This document shows positions 55,001 through 64,000 of a stretch of DNA of 64,000 bases, one piece after another. Under the pieces are notes generated by a model. That model ran no database searches and was not told where the DNA came from. It saw only the letters and a program-made list of their open reading frames with translations. Positions within the stretch are counted from its first letter, which is position 1. Each line of letters starts with the position of its first letter. The stretch comes from Theristus sp. LFF4_11 (taxonomy: Eukaryota; Nematoda; Chromadorea; Monhysterida; Xyalidae). Location of the stretch: positions 1 through 64,000 of the forward strand of contig JASANC010000735.1 in NCBI GenBank assembly GCA_030248135.1. Reading direction: 5' to 3'. Both the position numbers and the translations under genes were made by a program.

Positions 55001-58000
55001 GACACAAACTTTGCATTTAATAAAAATGACCTCGCGTTGAGTCCGCGCACTTGCGCCTGTAGCTTAACGGCTGCGATTCGCTTTCGCTGATACGTTTTTC
55101 GAGCTCGATAGCCTCGATAGGACTTTTGGATTACTATGGCACACTTCGCAGCTGCTTCAAATCCGATACGTGTGAGGTGCTCGAACAAACTGTCGCGCAT
55201 GAATACCTAGCCATATAAAAAAGAGTTAACGCATAGCTCACAGAAAACCGTTCGCTCAATTTCAAGTCACCTTTGTTAGTCCCATTTGAAAATCGTCGGT
55301 AAACCGATGTCCTTGTTGGCTGAGGATCATATAAACCAACTCTTTGTCGGATTGATCTTTGACAATGTTCGGTGGCAAGATACATCGATATCTGGAGATG
55401 TTGATACAAATCATAACATCAAACGTTTTTGCATGATTGTTCTAAATGAAATCAATAGTCAGTCACTCACAATCGAACGAACACCTTGAAGTCATATTGC
55501 ACCGGATAGCCAGTCTGCAGCATTTTCAGTAATTCGCCAAGTCCCATTGCACGAATTTGACTATACAGCAGGCCCATATCAATCTTGCCAGGTAATTTCT
55601 CTTGATTTTGACGCAGGCACATTACAAACCAGCAGTTGGTGCTGAAATTGTCTCAGAAATTTCGGTACGTATCTAGATAGGTACGTGATACTACGCTTTA
55701 AAATGAATGTCCCACAATTTTACATATGCATATTTTACATAACTTTATAAACGGCAATGGTGCAGTTTTGTTTGACTGATACCGTATTACCCCCATTAAC
55801 CCCCCCACCATTAATCCCCCCCCCACCAATAAACACCCACCCCCCCCGACCAGTTTCCGAATAATCCCCCCCCACAAATAATCCCCCATGGGGGTTAATT
55901 GGAAACCTGTTTGAACACATACCGTGGCTGGTTGCAGTGAAAATGATGAAATTGTGCTACCAAAGGCCCCAAATGGATGAGTTAATGGTAATTTCATTAC
56001 AAAAGGCTGTTACAAAAGGAAATCTCTGTGAAAAGTAGAAGTTTCTGCGACTTTTTTGCCTGCCATGCAAGTTATTTTTGCCATTTTTCAACAAACCCCC
56101 ACCCCTAGAATTTTTTTTTGTAAATAAACCCCCCCCCCCCACCAATAAACCCCCACCCCTAAAAGTCGCTGACGTATTAATCCCCCATGGGGGTTTATTG
56201 GGGGTAATACGGTACACTTACTCAGCTAGTTTGTCGAACAGCGTTGTTAATGACTCGTTAATGGAAGCTAATGCGTATGGCGTTCGTCTGTTAGCCTTTC
56301 CACCGATGCCTTGTCCCTGGTGCAGCGTGCCGCGGAACATGTGGCACAAGACCACGTTCTGACTGCCTTGCAGCACATCCAATATATCTTCTGTGACACG
56401 CTCACGATTTTTGGCGAGAAAGCCGTTCACCTGAATAACGCGCGTGAATAATCCATGAAACGTCGCGTCAGCTTTAGCCTTTGCGTTATGAGTGGTTCGG
56501 TAAGTATAAAGACGGTCTAACCGAGTACCACGCCGGACCGGCGTAATGTTTGATGCAAAACTCAGGTTTGTCTTTGTTACGCGGTTTGCCGAAGCAGCTT
56601 TTTGTGGCGTGGTTGAGATGTACTTTTTGCAAGAACGAACTGTCGGAGCCCTGGATAAACATCACAAAACTTAACAAAACTTTAAATAATTCATAAATAA
56701 GAACTACATATTAGAACTATGGTGTATGCATCGAGGTGAGTCTTCTCACACACCTTTGGAAATTTTCCTTCATCGTCCAACAGTGAAATGATGCCGTGTG
56801 GTCTTTTAAGCAGCATGTCCATCAACTTTTTATTGTCCAACTGAACGCCATGCTTGTAATCCCAATCGATTTTTTGCTTTGTGTAGGACGCCTGCGCCTT
56901 CGTGAAAACAGTCGACACGTAAAATTGGTGCTGACGTTCTGCAGCCAGATTGACAGCGAGTTGCTCAAAGCCGTTGTTCTGGTACCGCTGCAATAGTATG
57001 AAGGGGCATTCATGAATCACCTCTATGTTTAAACATAGTAGCTTCGCGTCATCAAATACTATTTCATGAATGTACCCTAACGATTGGTCAGTTACTCAAT
57101 ATTCTTCACGGACTAAATAACGCTAAGCAGATTAGTCAGACTTAAAGCAGTAAAAATCAAAACTATGAGGTAAAATCAATTAATCTGAACTGAAATTTAC
57201 CTCAAAACCGGGAAAATCAACAAAGTTGATGCACTGCTGACGATCCGGCTTGAAAAATACATGGTTGATGCGTTCGATGAGCCATTCACAGAGGTGGCCG
57301 TACAGTGCTTTCACCAACAAATCACTAAAACAAAAAGTAAATTGTCGGCACTTTTTAGTTACCACCAGCAGATAAAATATTTATAAACTCGAGACCGTTT
57401 GTCCAACGCATTATCAATGGTCCATAACGGCTCTTGCGGCTCTTCAGTTGGCATTGGTTCGTTAGTCTCAGGGTCAATCTTGAGCGGCTCGCGTGGCTTC
57501 TGAACCGGCACCATCAGCTTCTTCAAATCGTCAATGTCAATTTGCAGCAAGTAAGCAACCCATTGTAACTCCGCCTGTGAGCCGAATTTCACTCCTTCGC
57601 CATTCTGAAAAGTTTTTTTCTTTTCGAAAATGATTTTCAGAAGCAATCAAACGCAGCAATATATCTGATATACAGTACTTTCGTCGAAAGGGATTTACAC
57701 ACAATGAAATTTGAATTCAATGAGCGCACATGTAATGGTTTGAAGTAAATGTTGCCGAGGTGCAGTATTGCGGCGAGCATGCGCCACACAGTTTGTTGTT
57801 GGTCGCCGCTGAAGCCGACTTCGCCCATGGCATTTAGCAACGCCGTAAACTCATCAGCATCAGTCCGTCCTGGCACGTCGTGGCATTTTCCCTGAGGTTT
57901 TTAGAACAATTGGGGCGGAACATACTGTTTCATGAGTTGAATCTCTTTGAAACATTACATACTTGGCTCAGAATAAAATAATTGGTTGGTTTGAGCAAGC

Positions 58001-61000
58001 CGAATCGATGTTTCATATCGGCGTTCAGTCCCATCAACATCTCGTAGAACACGTGATACGATCGTTCGCCTGCATTTTGACAGACGACACGTTCGAGGTC
58101 GAACGAATACTGTTTTAGTGCTGCACTCCATATATATCCGCTGAAATGAAAACCGTGCAACAATAACATGTACTTCTCGCTACAGTCGAACTCACTAAAA
58201 TGTGGAATCAGCTGATTGGTCGACCGAGCGGAGGCTGCTCACACTCCGCACCGTTCTTTTTTCGTGGATTTGGATTTTATTGAAACGTGTTTTTATGAAT
58301 TTCCAGCACCCTTTTTGTGCTAAAAATAAACTCGAAGGTTAGAGACCGCGAAATTTAAAAAAAATTTATTCCACAGCTCAACTCAAAATGTATTTTTTGT
58401 TTAATGACGACGACGTCGTCGCTTAATTTTTGCGCGTGGACTGCAAAATAAAAGCCTGAAAAGAGTGAGCTGTGCATGGTTTGCTGTGTGCACCAAGTAA
58501 ATGAACACAGCAGCTTACCAAAAACAACTTGAAAATGGTGAAAATGAAAAATGGAAGCAAAGTCGTCGTCGTGTCGTCGTCATCCGCGAAGTCGGGACGC
58601 ATTTTTTTTAATTGCGGACGCATGTCGATCGGTCAGCTAGGAATGAAACCCCCTTCAGCTGGCTACACAGCGCACTCATTTCAGGCTTTTGTCTTTCAGT
58701 TCACACGTAAAAATTAAGCGACGACGACGTCGTCGTCGTCGTCAGTAAAAAATGCATTTTGAGCTGTTGAATAAAAAAAATTGTATTTCGCAGTTCTCCA
58801 ACCCTTTGAGTTTATTTTTAGCATGAAAAGGGTGCTGGAAATTCACACTCATTCAAACGAAACACGATTCAATAGAATCCAGATCCACGAAAAAAGAAGG
58901 GTGCGGAGTGTGAGCAGCCTCCCCTCGGCCGACCAATCAGCTGATTCCACATTTTATTGAGTTCGACTGTATACAGGCGGCGTCCTTTCTAAAGGTGCAT
59001 TCATGAAACAATATCTAGTGACGCATAGCTGTGTTAAACATAGCTACGCGGTCACTAAATGCTGCTTATTCATGAATGCCGCTTTACAATCTCACCGTTT
59101 GTAGAATAACTGCATGTGGAGGCCAAATCGCGACGAATTGTTATTGCGCGGTGTGCGAGCGTGAGTGAAGCTCTCCAAAACACGCAGCGCCGCTGCCAAC
59201 GACGCTTCGCTGATCGCCGTTCGTTTGTTTCGCCTGAAAGGGCATTCATGAAGCAGCATTTAGTGACCGCGTAGCTATGCTTTGACACAGCTATGCGTCA
59301 CCAAATATTGCTTCATGAATGCCGCTTTAGCATACATAGAAAGTCATTCTGGTCGTGTGCCATTAAATTCACTGCAACTACAACCCACTTACTGTTGCGG
59401 TGCTTTTGGGGACGCCTCCACAACACTTCTGCAGAGACATTTCAACAAATCCGTTTTGCCGCTTCCGGCTTCTCCGCTAAAAAAGTACATTGAACTCATT
59501 AGTGCAACAAGTATTTGTAAATTCTACAATATTAAAAATCGCTAAAATTCAGCCTACTTGAGAAACACAGTTTGATCTTTTTGTGTGGTAACCAATTTTT
59601 GGTAGATGCTTTTGCCCAATGAGTCGGTTTGTTTTGGCTCCAACGGCCGCTGACTGTTCACGAATATGGCGCAATTCGCTGCTTGGATCTGCAGATTTGT
59701 TGGTAATGTGACTTCACACTATCTATCGTTTTTTCAAATTTGACGCGTGCGCTGTGTTTGCTGCACAAAAACCCAGTGCAGGGTTGGCCAAGAAAAACTA
59801 ACGGATTATTTCAAATTGCTCTATCGCACGTTTAGTTTGAGGTAAGGCTGAAATGCTGAAACATTTTTGCCAACATTTTTAACAATTTGTTGCTGCATTT
59901 ATTAATGTTTTTTGACACTTTTTTCAAAAAAATTGAAAAATCACAATTTGCAAAATTTTGACTATACTGTATCATCAATCAGAATATACTGTATGTTCAC
60001 ATGGTCATCCAAATTTTTTTCAAAAAGAGCTGCACATCTGCTATGATCTTTTATTTTGATCTCTCGAAGCTCAATGCGCGCATAGATAGGTAAACAGTTT
60101 CATGCATGACGCGGGAATTCAAAATTGGCAGTGATCCGAGTTCTCTGAATAGGACCGAGTCACTTAAGCGATAACGAGTCACGAAAATTGATAACGCTTG
60201 TTTATTGGAATCAACGGTGATTATTGATTCGGAATCAGTTACTCAATTCAATGTGTAAACCACGGATTTCAGTGATGGCATCTATTCGATATCGAAAGCT
60301 CGTCACCACTTTCTGGTGCTGTCAAGTGTCTGCGTAAGTCTCGCACACCACCGACTTAACATTTTTTCCTTAAAAAGCTCAATATCGGTTTGTTTGCTGT
60401 GTGCATCCCAGTTGTTTCAAATGTCTTCAACCCCTTTCAACTGTCAAAAAACAATAAATAGAAAAAAATGTTTACAAAAATGTAAACTCAAGTTCTGTAA
60501 AATTTCCAAAATTTCAGACCCATATCTCAAACCAGACGCGAGTTAGACCGATTTTGAAATCCGGTAGTTTTATGTATTTGGCTCACTCTGTACTTACAAG
60601 CACATCCAGTTTCTCAAGTCGCTGTTTCAAACTATGCAGAACCGATCCGTCCCCGGCGTGCCTGAAAATGTAACAATTTGGTAAGAAAGTGTATTGAAGC
60701 AATCAGCGCGCAATAACAGATACTACATATAAACGTTCGCTCACTAAATTATCTTCAAGGTCGAGTAAAAATTAATAACGTTCAAAAGCAAACAGAGAAA
60801 TTATCAGAAGCTGTGTTTTTTCACAAAAAAATGCAAAGTGCTGACGGCATATGAAGCCAGTCGTCACAGTCAAATGAATCGCTCCATCTGGGCGCCAACT
60901 TCTGCATGTCTGTTACATCCACGATCCGACGCTCATCCTTAAATAGCGACAAGCGTAATTTTATAATTTGAAACGCTTTTTGCTTGAGCGTCATTATAGA

Positions 61001-61385
61001 GAGCGTTGTTGTTACAAACTTTACCACGTTATTGTTGTTGTTGTTGGGGATTTTTGAAGATGTTTGTTTTAGCCATAAAAGCGTACAGAACGCCGTCGAG
61101 AGTAGGGTTCCCATCGAGTTTTCTCTGTCAGTAAGTGCATATGCACCCCCCACCCCCACCCGGCGGGGCTCGATCCCCGAACGCACAGGACAAGCGTCTA
61201 CGTGCTACCACCAGGCCACGAGCGGTGACAACTGAACGAACCTCCGCTTGGGTGAGCAAAACTTTGAGCACGCCCGTGCGCTCGTTCACTTCGCGCACTT
61301 CGCCTGGCACCGGATAACCGCCACCGGCGCTCTCCATCCAGACCAACTGGCCCTGAACAACACTAGAAGCACGTTGAAAAGGCAT
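34044..61385 (-). CDS. MYO15A: Class XV unconventional myosin (MyTH4-FERM)
   Basis: This is an actin motor with cargo-binding tail. Motor exons: 61385-61242 (start; LVWMESAGGGYPVPGEV), 60937-60846, 60661-60598, 59688-59558, 59476-59393 (P-loop GEAGSGKT), 59233-59096 (switch I NNNSSRFG), 58140-57963, then exons near 57.9-57.7, 57.6-57.4 and 57.3-57.2 kb (switch II VDFPGFE), 56987 to 56.75 kb (KRPHGIISLLDDEGKFP) and others to 55.27 kb. An IQ region at 55.2-55.0 kb has IQKSYRGYRARK. MyTH4-1 is at 54.4-53.7 kb, then the XV-like VESWCSAQDLANRML...VDLLPDELILDVVAQLELP at 53.6-53.2 kb. A Met/Gln/Pro-rich linker spans 53.1-48.5 kb, FERM1 48.3-47.0 kb, SH3 46538-46299 (GWFPMDYVEPLAAAPYP), a small exon 44982-44938, MyTH4-2 43283-36.7 kb and FERM2 36.6-34.0 kb. 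The stop TAG is at 34044-34046. YFSRMYPV and the SH3 sequence favour class XV over VIIa. Some exon edges are approximate. Confidence 0.93.
34189..34402 (+). mobile_element. Family A MITE, copy 4
   Basis: A full-length copy in the last myosin intron (34146-34433, 288 nt), antisense to the gene. Left AATATCAGTTTTTTAAGTTC, right GCGGGACCAAAATAAAAGAT. Confidence 0.87.
35693..35832 (+). mobile_element. Family A MITE, copy 5 (internally deleted)
   Basis: It has both ends (CTTTAAGACCTGCGACTCAA and GCGCGCATTGAGACGCGGGA) but lacks about 60 bp of the middle. It lies in the 231-nt myosin intron 35638-35868. Here the inverted ends are easiest to see. Confidence 0.85.
37141..42645 (+). repeat. Tandem duplication of a ~1.1-1.4-kb unit inside a myosin intron
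   Basis: Unit 1 (37141-41572) and unit 2 (41573-42645) share, in order, TTGCAATTTGAATTGGCGCC, CGTCGCTCTTCATAGCTG, AACAAAACCGTCTTTGAAAA, a satellite-like block with AAGGCTTGACTTAGG, and the end AGTCAATGCCACTTCACC...GGCTAG. Unit 1 has about three copies of an internal ~180-bp repeat (starts near 37846, 38032 and 38207); unit 2 has one. Unit 1 also carries the 3-kb insertion at 38388-41403. Without the insertion the units differ by about 350 bp, which is two copies of the 180-bp repeat. Confidence 0.85.
38388..41403. mobile_element. 3-kb palindromic TTAA-target element
   Basis: Ends CACCGTTTGCAAATAAGAGT and its complement, flanked by TTAA at 38384-38387 and 41404-41407. The outer arms (about 600 bp, 38388-38990 against 40810-41403) are nearly identical. 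The interior is an array of ~330-bp units in opposite orientations: forward at about 38999 and 39271, reversed at about 39775, 40119, 40449 and 40787 (marked by GATACAGCGGTTGTA). TTAA duplication occurs in piggyBac, Kolobok and Sola3 elements; I see no transposase to choose between them. An 88-aa frame near the left end (38430-38696) is mirrored at the right (41106-41342). Confidence 0.88.
46659..46811. mobile_element. Short mariner-like fold-back
   Basis: GTGTTCCAAAAACTTAACAC at the left and the complement of CACAGGATGTTCAAAAGTC at the right resemble the ends of the element at 27017. It lies in the myosin intron just upstream of the SH3 exon. Confidence 0.5.
48399..48523 (-). repeat. Dispersed ~120-bp repeat (family H), copy 2
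   Basis: The reverse complement of the block at 22282-22401, about 90% alike by eye. It lies in a myosin intron next to the exon that encodes DYSFEPRQLN, so it is in the same orientation as the gene, as is copy 1. Confidence 0.7.
48600..53240 (-). other. Met/Gln/Pro-rich low-complexity linker of the myosin
   Basis: A run of exons between the first MyTH4 block and FERM1 encodes low-complexity sequence: MQQPMQMMQASAFPQQQQ and MGMQPMIMMMPG near 51.4 kb, QQQQPAHQQPQQQP and MMQFVPMQFPTFMQP near 51.05 kb, PPTMPPEPSFPPPLPP near 50.5 kb and QPPQQLYQQPQYVVPPQQ near 49.25 kb. Vertebrate class XV myosins also have a long poorly conserved segment here, but the methionine richness is unusual. The reading frames are continuous across several plausible splice sites. 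Confidence 0.7.
51776..51976 (+). mobile_element. Family A MITE, copy 6
   Basis: A full-length copy, TTATCAATTTTTTAAGTTC at the left and TTGCGGGACCAAAATAAAAG at the right, filling most of a ~276-nt myosin intron (about 51743-52018). Confidence 0.87.
55782..56212. mobile_element. C-rich TA-target MITE
   Basis: Inverted ends CCGTATTACCCCCATTAA and the complement of CCGTATTACCCCCAATAA, with TA at 55780-55781 and 56213-56214. The interior is built of CCCCC-rich motifs (AACCCCC, AATCCCCC, CCCATGGGGG). It lies in a myosin intron; its right edge is 8-9 nt from the 5' splice site at 56221. Confidence 0.85.
56999..57082. mobile_element. Family D short fold-back, copy at 57.0 kb
   Basis: GGGGCATTCATGAATCACC at the left and ATTTCATGAATGTACCCT at the right, with TATGTTTAAACATAG in the middle. 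It begins 12 nt from the 3' splice site of the myosin exon starting at 56987. Confidence 0.75.
58183..58969. mobile_element. Family B long hairpin element (787 bp)
   Basis: Ends CAGTCGAACTCACTAAAATG and the complement, flanked by TA (58181-58182 and 58970-58971). The arms are about 295 bp each and pair along their length: ACACTCCGCACC, CCAGCACCCTTTT, GACGACGACGTCGTCG and AGGCTTTT motifs all recur inverted. A spacer of about 190 bp separates them. It lies in a myosin motor intron and is a long relative of the elements at 8882 and 10478. Confidence 0.88.
58992..59085. mobile_element. Family D short fold-back, copy at 59.0 kb
   Basis: TAAAGGTGCATTCATGAA at the left and TTCATGAATGCCGCTTTA at the right; the centre pairs TAGTGACGCATAGCTGTG with CATAGCTACGCGGTCACTA. 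Its right end is about 10 nt from the 5' splice site of the switch I exon. Confidence 0.85.
59237..59331. mobile_element. Family D short fold-back, copy at 59.2 kb
   Basis: AAAGGGCATTCATGAAGC at the left and GCTTCATGAATGCCGCTTT at the right. On the minus strand its left terminus reads CATGAATGCCCTTT and runs directly into the CAG acceptor of the switch I exon at 59233. It makes up 95 of the 159 nt of that intron (59234-59392). Confidence 0.87.
60048..60173 (-). mobile_element. Family A MITE, copy 7 (truncated)
   Basis: ATCTTTTATTTTGATCTC then CTCAATGCGCGCATAG, then the family core (GACGCGGGAATTCAAAATTG, GACCGAGTCACTTAAGCG). The other terminus is missing. It lies in a myosin intron. Confidence 0.8.
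61027..61229 (-). mobile_element. tRNA-derived SINE, copy 4
   Basis: A reversed copy: the AAC-type tail appears as TTATTGTTGTTGTTGTTGGG, and the head as GGCGGGGCTCGATCCC then CTACCACCAGGCCACGAG. The head begins 12-13 nt from the 5' splice site of myosin exon 1 (which ends at 61242), in sense orientation. Confidence 0.87.
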
Positions 61386-63866
61386 TGTAATACTGTAAAA
61401 CTGTAACATACCGTAAAGTCTTGCATATAAGGTTCCTCCCACTTATAAGACCCCCACCCAAAAGTGGGCGGAGTGTCACACGGCGGGAAACCAAAAAATT
61501 CAAAATTTTGACTTGGTCAAAATCCTACACCGTTTATAAGGCCAGGAATTCCTAATGTTCGCTTTATGTAATACCTCCTCCCTAATTTTTTTAAATTTTT
61601 TTTGTAAAACTGTAACATAATTGAGCCCGAAATCGTAAGCGCTAAAGATGAAGTAAAAACTACCGGTTGGAAACGCATTGCGCTCATAGATGCGTAAACT
61701 CGATGCTTCTCAATGATGACAAATTTGTTAACAATCACTTCAGTCAATCAGTCTGAAAAGTCAACACTCTGACTAAATCACATGATCACCCTGACAAGTT
61801 GCTAAACATGAAACATGACATGAGAAAAACCGTTCTTGATGAAGAAAAAACACAAAATCATTCTATTTAACCAGTTTTCTTATGTGCTTCTCCAAGCGCT
61901 CAAAATATGGTGAAAACCAATTCGCAGGGTGTAGCTGATTGATTTCATTGCTGATAATGCGAGCCTATCACCGTGTGTACTATTTGTTTGACATATGCAA
62001 ACGTGATGTACAAGTAGATGAAAACAAAGGCGCGACCAAGCTACACAATGTGATGTAAACAGTTTTAGAATTAAAACTATGCGTTCACACACACGGTGAC
62101 TAGATCGCAGTTCAGTTCACTCACGCAAATTCGGCCAAACTATCGTTTTACCGCACAAAACGAAACTAAAACTACACGAAAACTTCCATGGCATTGACGG
62201 TTAGACGACGATCACGCATATCACAGAGCATGCAGGCAGCAGCACAAGCATGCCATTCTGCTCATAATGTATAACAGATCTGTCTCGTCTCTGATCGCAA
62301 GCGAAATATCGCGCATTGAGAAACTGTACTGGTGTCTTGTGTGTATCTGCAAGGAATCTGTAGACGGTGTGTGCGTGTGCGTGCACGTTCTGCAAGAAAT
62401 CCATCGTGTAACACGCACGCGCACACAGTGTACAGTGCAAGGTCACCACGGTTGGCGCAAAGTGGAATCTTCGTGTTTCGTCGTGCTGCCACGTTGTGCC
62501 GGTCGCTTCATGCTCATACCTCGCATCTGTATCTGCTTGCCTGTTTTTGCTCGCACTAAATGCGCGATCATCAATACAAACCGTCATCCAATTGTAATTC
62601 ACGTCCCCAGCGTTCACTCTTTATTGGAAACACTTCCAAGCAACACTCACACTTTTGTTGAGCGACAAAATAGGTTAGATTGACTTCACAGGTGTTTTTG
62701 TGGCATTTGTGTGAGATTATTTGAAAACTTTGAATATTTTAAAAGTCCCGTGACAATGAAAAACAACGAAAGAGACAACCAGTTACCAACCACACGCAAA
62801 CGGCATTGATTTGATGCTCAAGTGTTGTTCCTATTTGTTGCCAGCTTCAGCAACAACAAACATGTGCATGTAAAGTCAAGCACACAACATGCATACAGTA
62901 TAAAAGATTGATTGTTCCATCAATACATGCATGTCCAAAGCCACTAAAATTCCATACATCTTCAGCTGCACAATTTGAATCTTTAGAATATTGGCTTTAG
63001 TTGTGCCGTGTTGCATGTGCAGCGTGATATAACCATGTCACACCGACTCAACATTGAAAAAGTAACGATATTATACTTGCAGTGCGGCGCCACTTAAAGT
63101 ATGTGTCTAAGATTATAATGTAAACTGTGTTTGCATATGCACGTGATGACCTTTTTCTGACCGTTTTTCTCTAGACGGAATTTCGTTTTTTATGATACTG
63201 TTTTTTTAACTTATCGTAGTTTATTCGAAGATATGATAATTTTCGTCCGTTGATTTTAATAAATCAAAATTTAGTGTTAGGCCTGTGCCGGAAATGGCAA
63301 ACCGTGTGTGGTAAAAAAGTGATCCAGTTAAAAGGCGAACGCGTTGCGATCGTGTCTTGCAGTTGCAACGGTACCAATTGAACAGAACAATCAACCTAAA
63401 ATCAAAGTGACATGTTCAAAACCTGCAACTGAAACCAGTCAACTAATTATTATCAACATTTTACCACCGCCCTATTATAGCGATAGTAAATCCTTCAGCA
63501 TTTACGAAGTTGTAAACAGAATAAAATTTCACATTTCCGTGAAAATGATCTATTGTATTTCAAGAGTAACGGTTTCAAAAAAACTAAATCCACCGCACTG
63601 ATAGCCTGATTTCACGTACAGGTAGCCTAAATGTCATTAGGCAGTTTCAAATCGATATCAGTCATTGAAAAACCGGTTCTGGCCAAAATTTGCACACGTT
63701 TTGTTTTGAACGTCCGAAATCCAAGCACCCAACCAAAAGCCACAGACGTTGCAATGTTCAACTCAGTGTCGCCACGACTTCGCAGATTGAATTATTTTGC
63801 ACACAGTCAAAAAAATTATTTGAAACCAATAATGGATAAAAATTATTTTGAAACAAACGAGTTGTA
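61386..63866. promoter_or_regulatory. Upstream flank of myosin XV
   Basis: This region should contain the myosin promoter and 5' UTR, or earlier exons I could not recognise. It holds the 17-bp-flanked insertion at 61411. The rest is AT-rich without a clear coding signal, RNA gene or known repeat. Some CA/TG-rich sequence lies near 62340-62430. Confidence 0.45.
61411..61602. mobile_element. ~190-bp insertion between 17-bp direct repeats
   Basis: TGTAAAACTGTAACATA occurs at 61394-61410 and again at 61603-61619, a perfect 17-bp direct repeat. The segment between carries ATATAAGGTTCCTCCCACTT and ends T-rich. Duplications of this length suit LINE-type retroposition. It lies just upstream of the myosin start codon. 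Confidence 0.6.
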
Positions 63867-64000
63867 CAGGGTGGGCCAAAAAAAGTACACAATTTTTAAT
63901 GGCTCGCATTCGTCAGCAGTATGAGATATTGAGCCGAAATTTGAAACACCTATAGAAATTATGCCTTGTTTATTTGGGAAAACTTCGATGGACAGTGGGC
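63867..64000 (+). mobile_element. Mariner-like element end, running off the window
   Basis: It begins CAGGGTGGGCCAAAAAAAG after TA, sharing its first ~18 bp with the element at 27657. Only one end is present. Confidence 0.6.

Noticed and set aside
34044..61385. Class VIIa assignment for the myosin
   Set aside because: The MyTH4-FERM-SH3-MyTH4-FERM order fits both classes, but the SH3 (GWFPMDYVEPLAAAP), the YFSRMYPV block and the SW-x-AQDLA...LILDVVAQLELP segment fit class XV better.
62267..62683. 138-aa open frame upstream of myosin
   Set aside because: No domain or signal features, a CA/TG-rich origin, and overlapping frames on both strands; treated as chance.

Overview
The window is nuclear DNA from an animal, probably a small invertebrate. 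Its genes are broken into many short exons with GT-AG introns and carry animal-specific families: a class XV myosin, a WDTC1-type WD40/TPR adaptor and GDE1. I could not fix the phylum. There are no rRNA genes, intact tRNA genes, CRISPR arrays or operons. Exons are fairly GC-rich, while introns and spacers are AT-rich and packed with small mobile elements.

Layout: 438-11168 (minus) is BTAF1/Mot1, the Snf2-family ATPase that strips TBP from DNA. 11669-14045 (minus) is GDE1, a glycerophosphodiester phosphodiesterase. 14640-15198 (plus) is a small unrecognised signal-peptide/single-pass membrane protein, divergent from GDE1. 15199-18564 is an AT-rich spacer with a Mutator-like element and fold-back repeats. 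18565-22776 (plus) is a RING-H2 E3 ligase of the RNF38/RNF44 type. 24271-31603 (plus) is WDTC1, with all 12 exons resolved in phase (789 aa). 34044-61385 (minus) is a class XV myosin of about 27 kb (motor, IQ, MyTH4, Met/Gln-rich linker, FERM, SH3, MyTH4, FERM). 61386-64000 is its upstream flank. Apart from involving ubiquitin ligase components twice, the genes look unrelated in function and are not an operon.

The striking part is the mobile-element landscape. I see a seven-copy MITE family with inverted ends; a four-copy tRNA-derived SINE; palindromic TA-target elements, one a 787-bp hairpin; short fold-back elements at splice sites; mariner-like pairs; a hAT-like element with a perfect 8-bp target duplication; a Mutator-like element with a perfect 10-bp duplication; and, in a 5.7-kb myosin intron, a tandemly duplicated unit with a 3-kb TTAA-flanked palindromic element in one copy only, so the other copy serves as an empty site. 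Several short introns consist mostly of one element, and several element ends lie 3-12 nt from a splice site, a pattern resembling introner-type intron gain or insertion bias.
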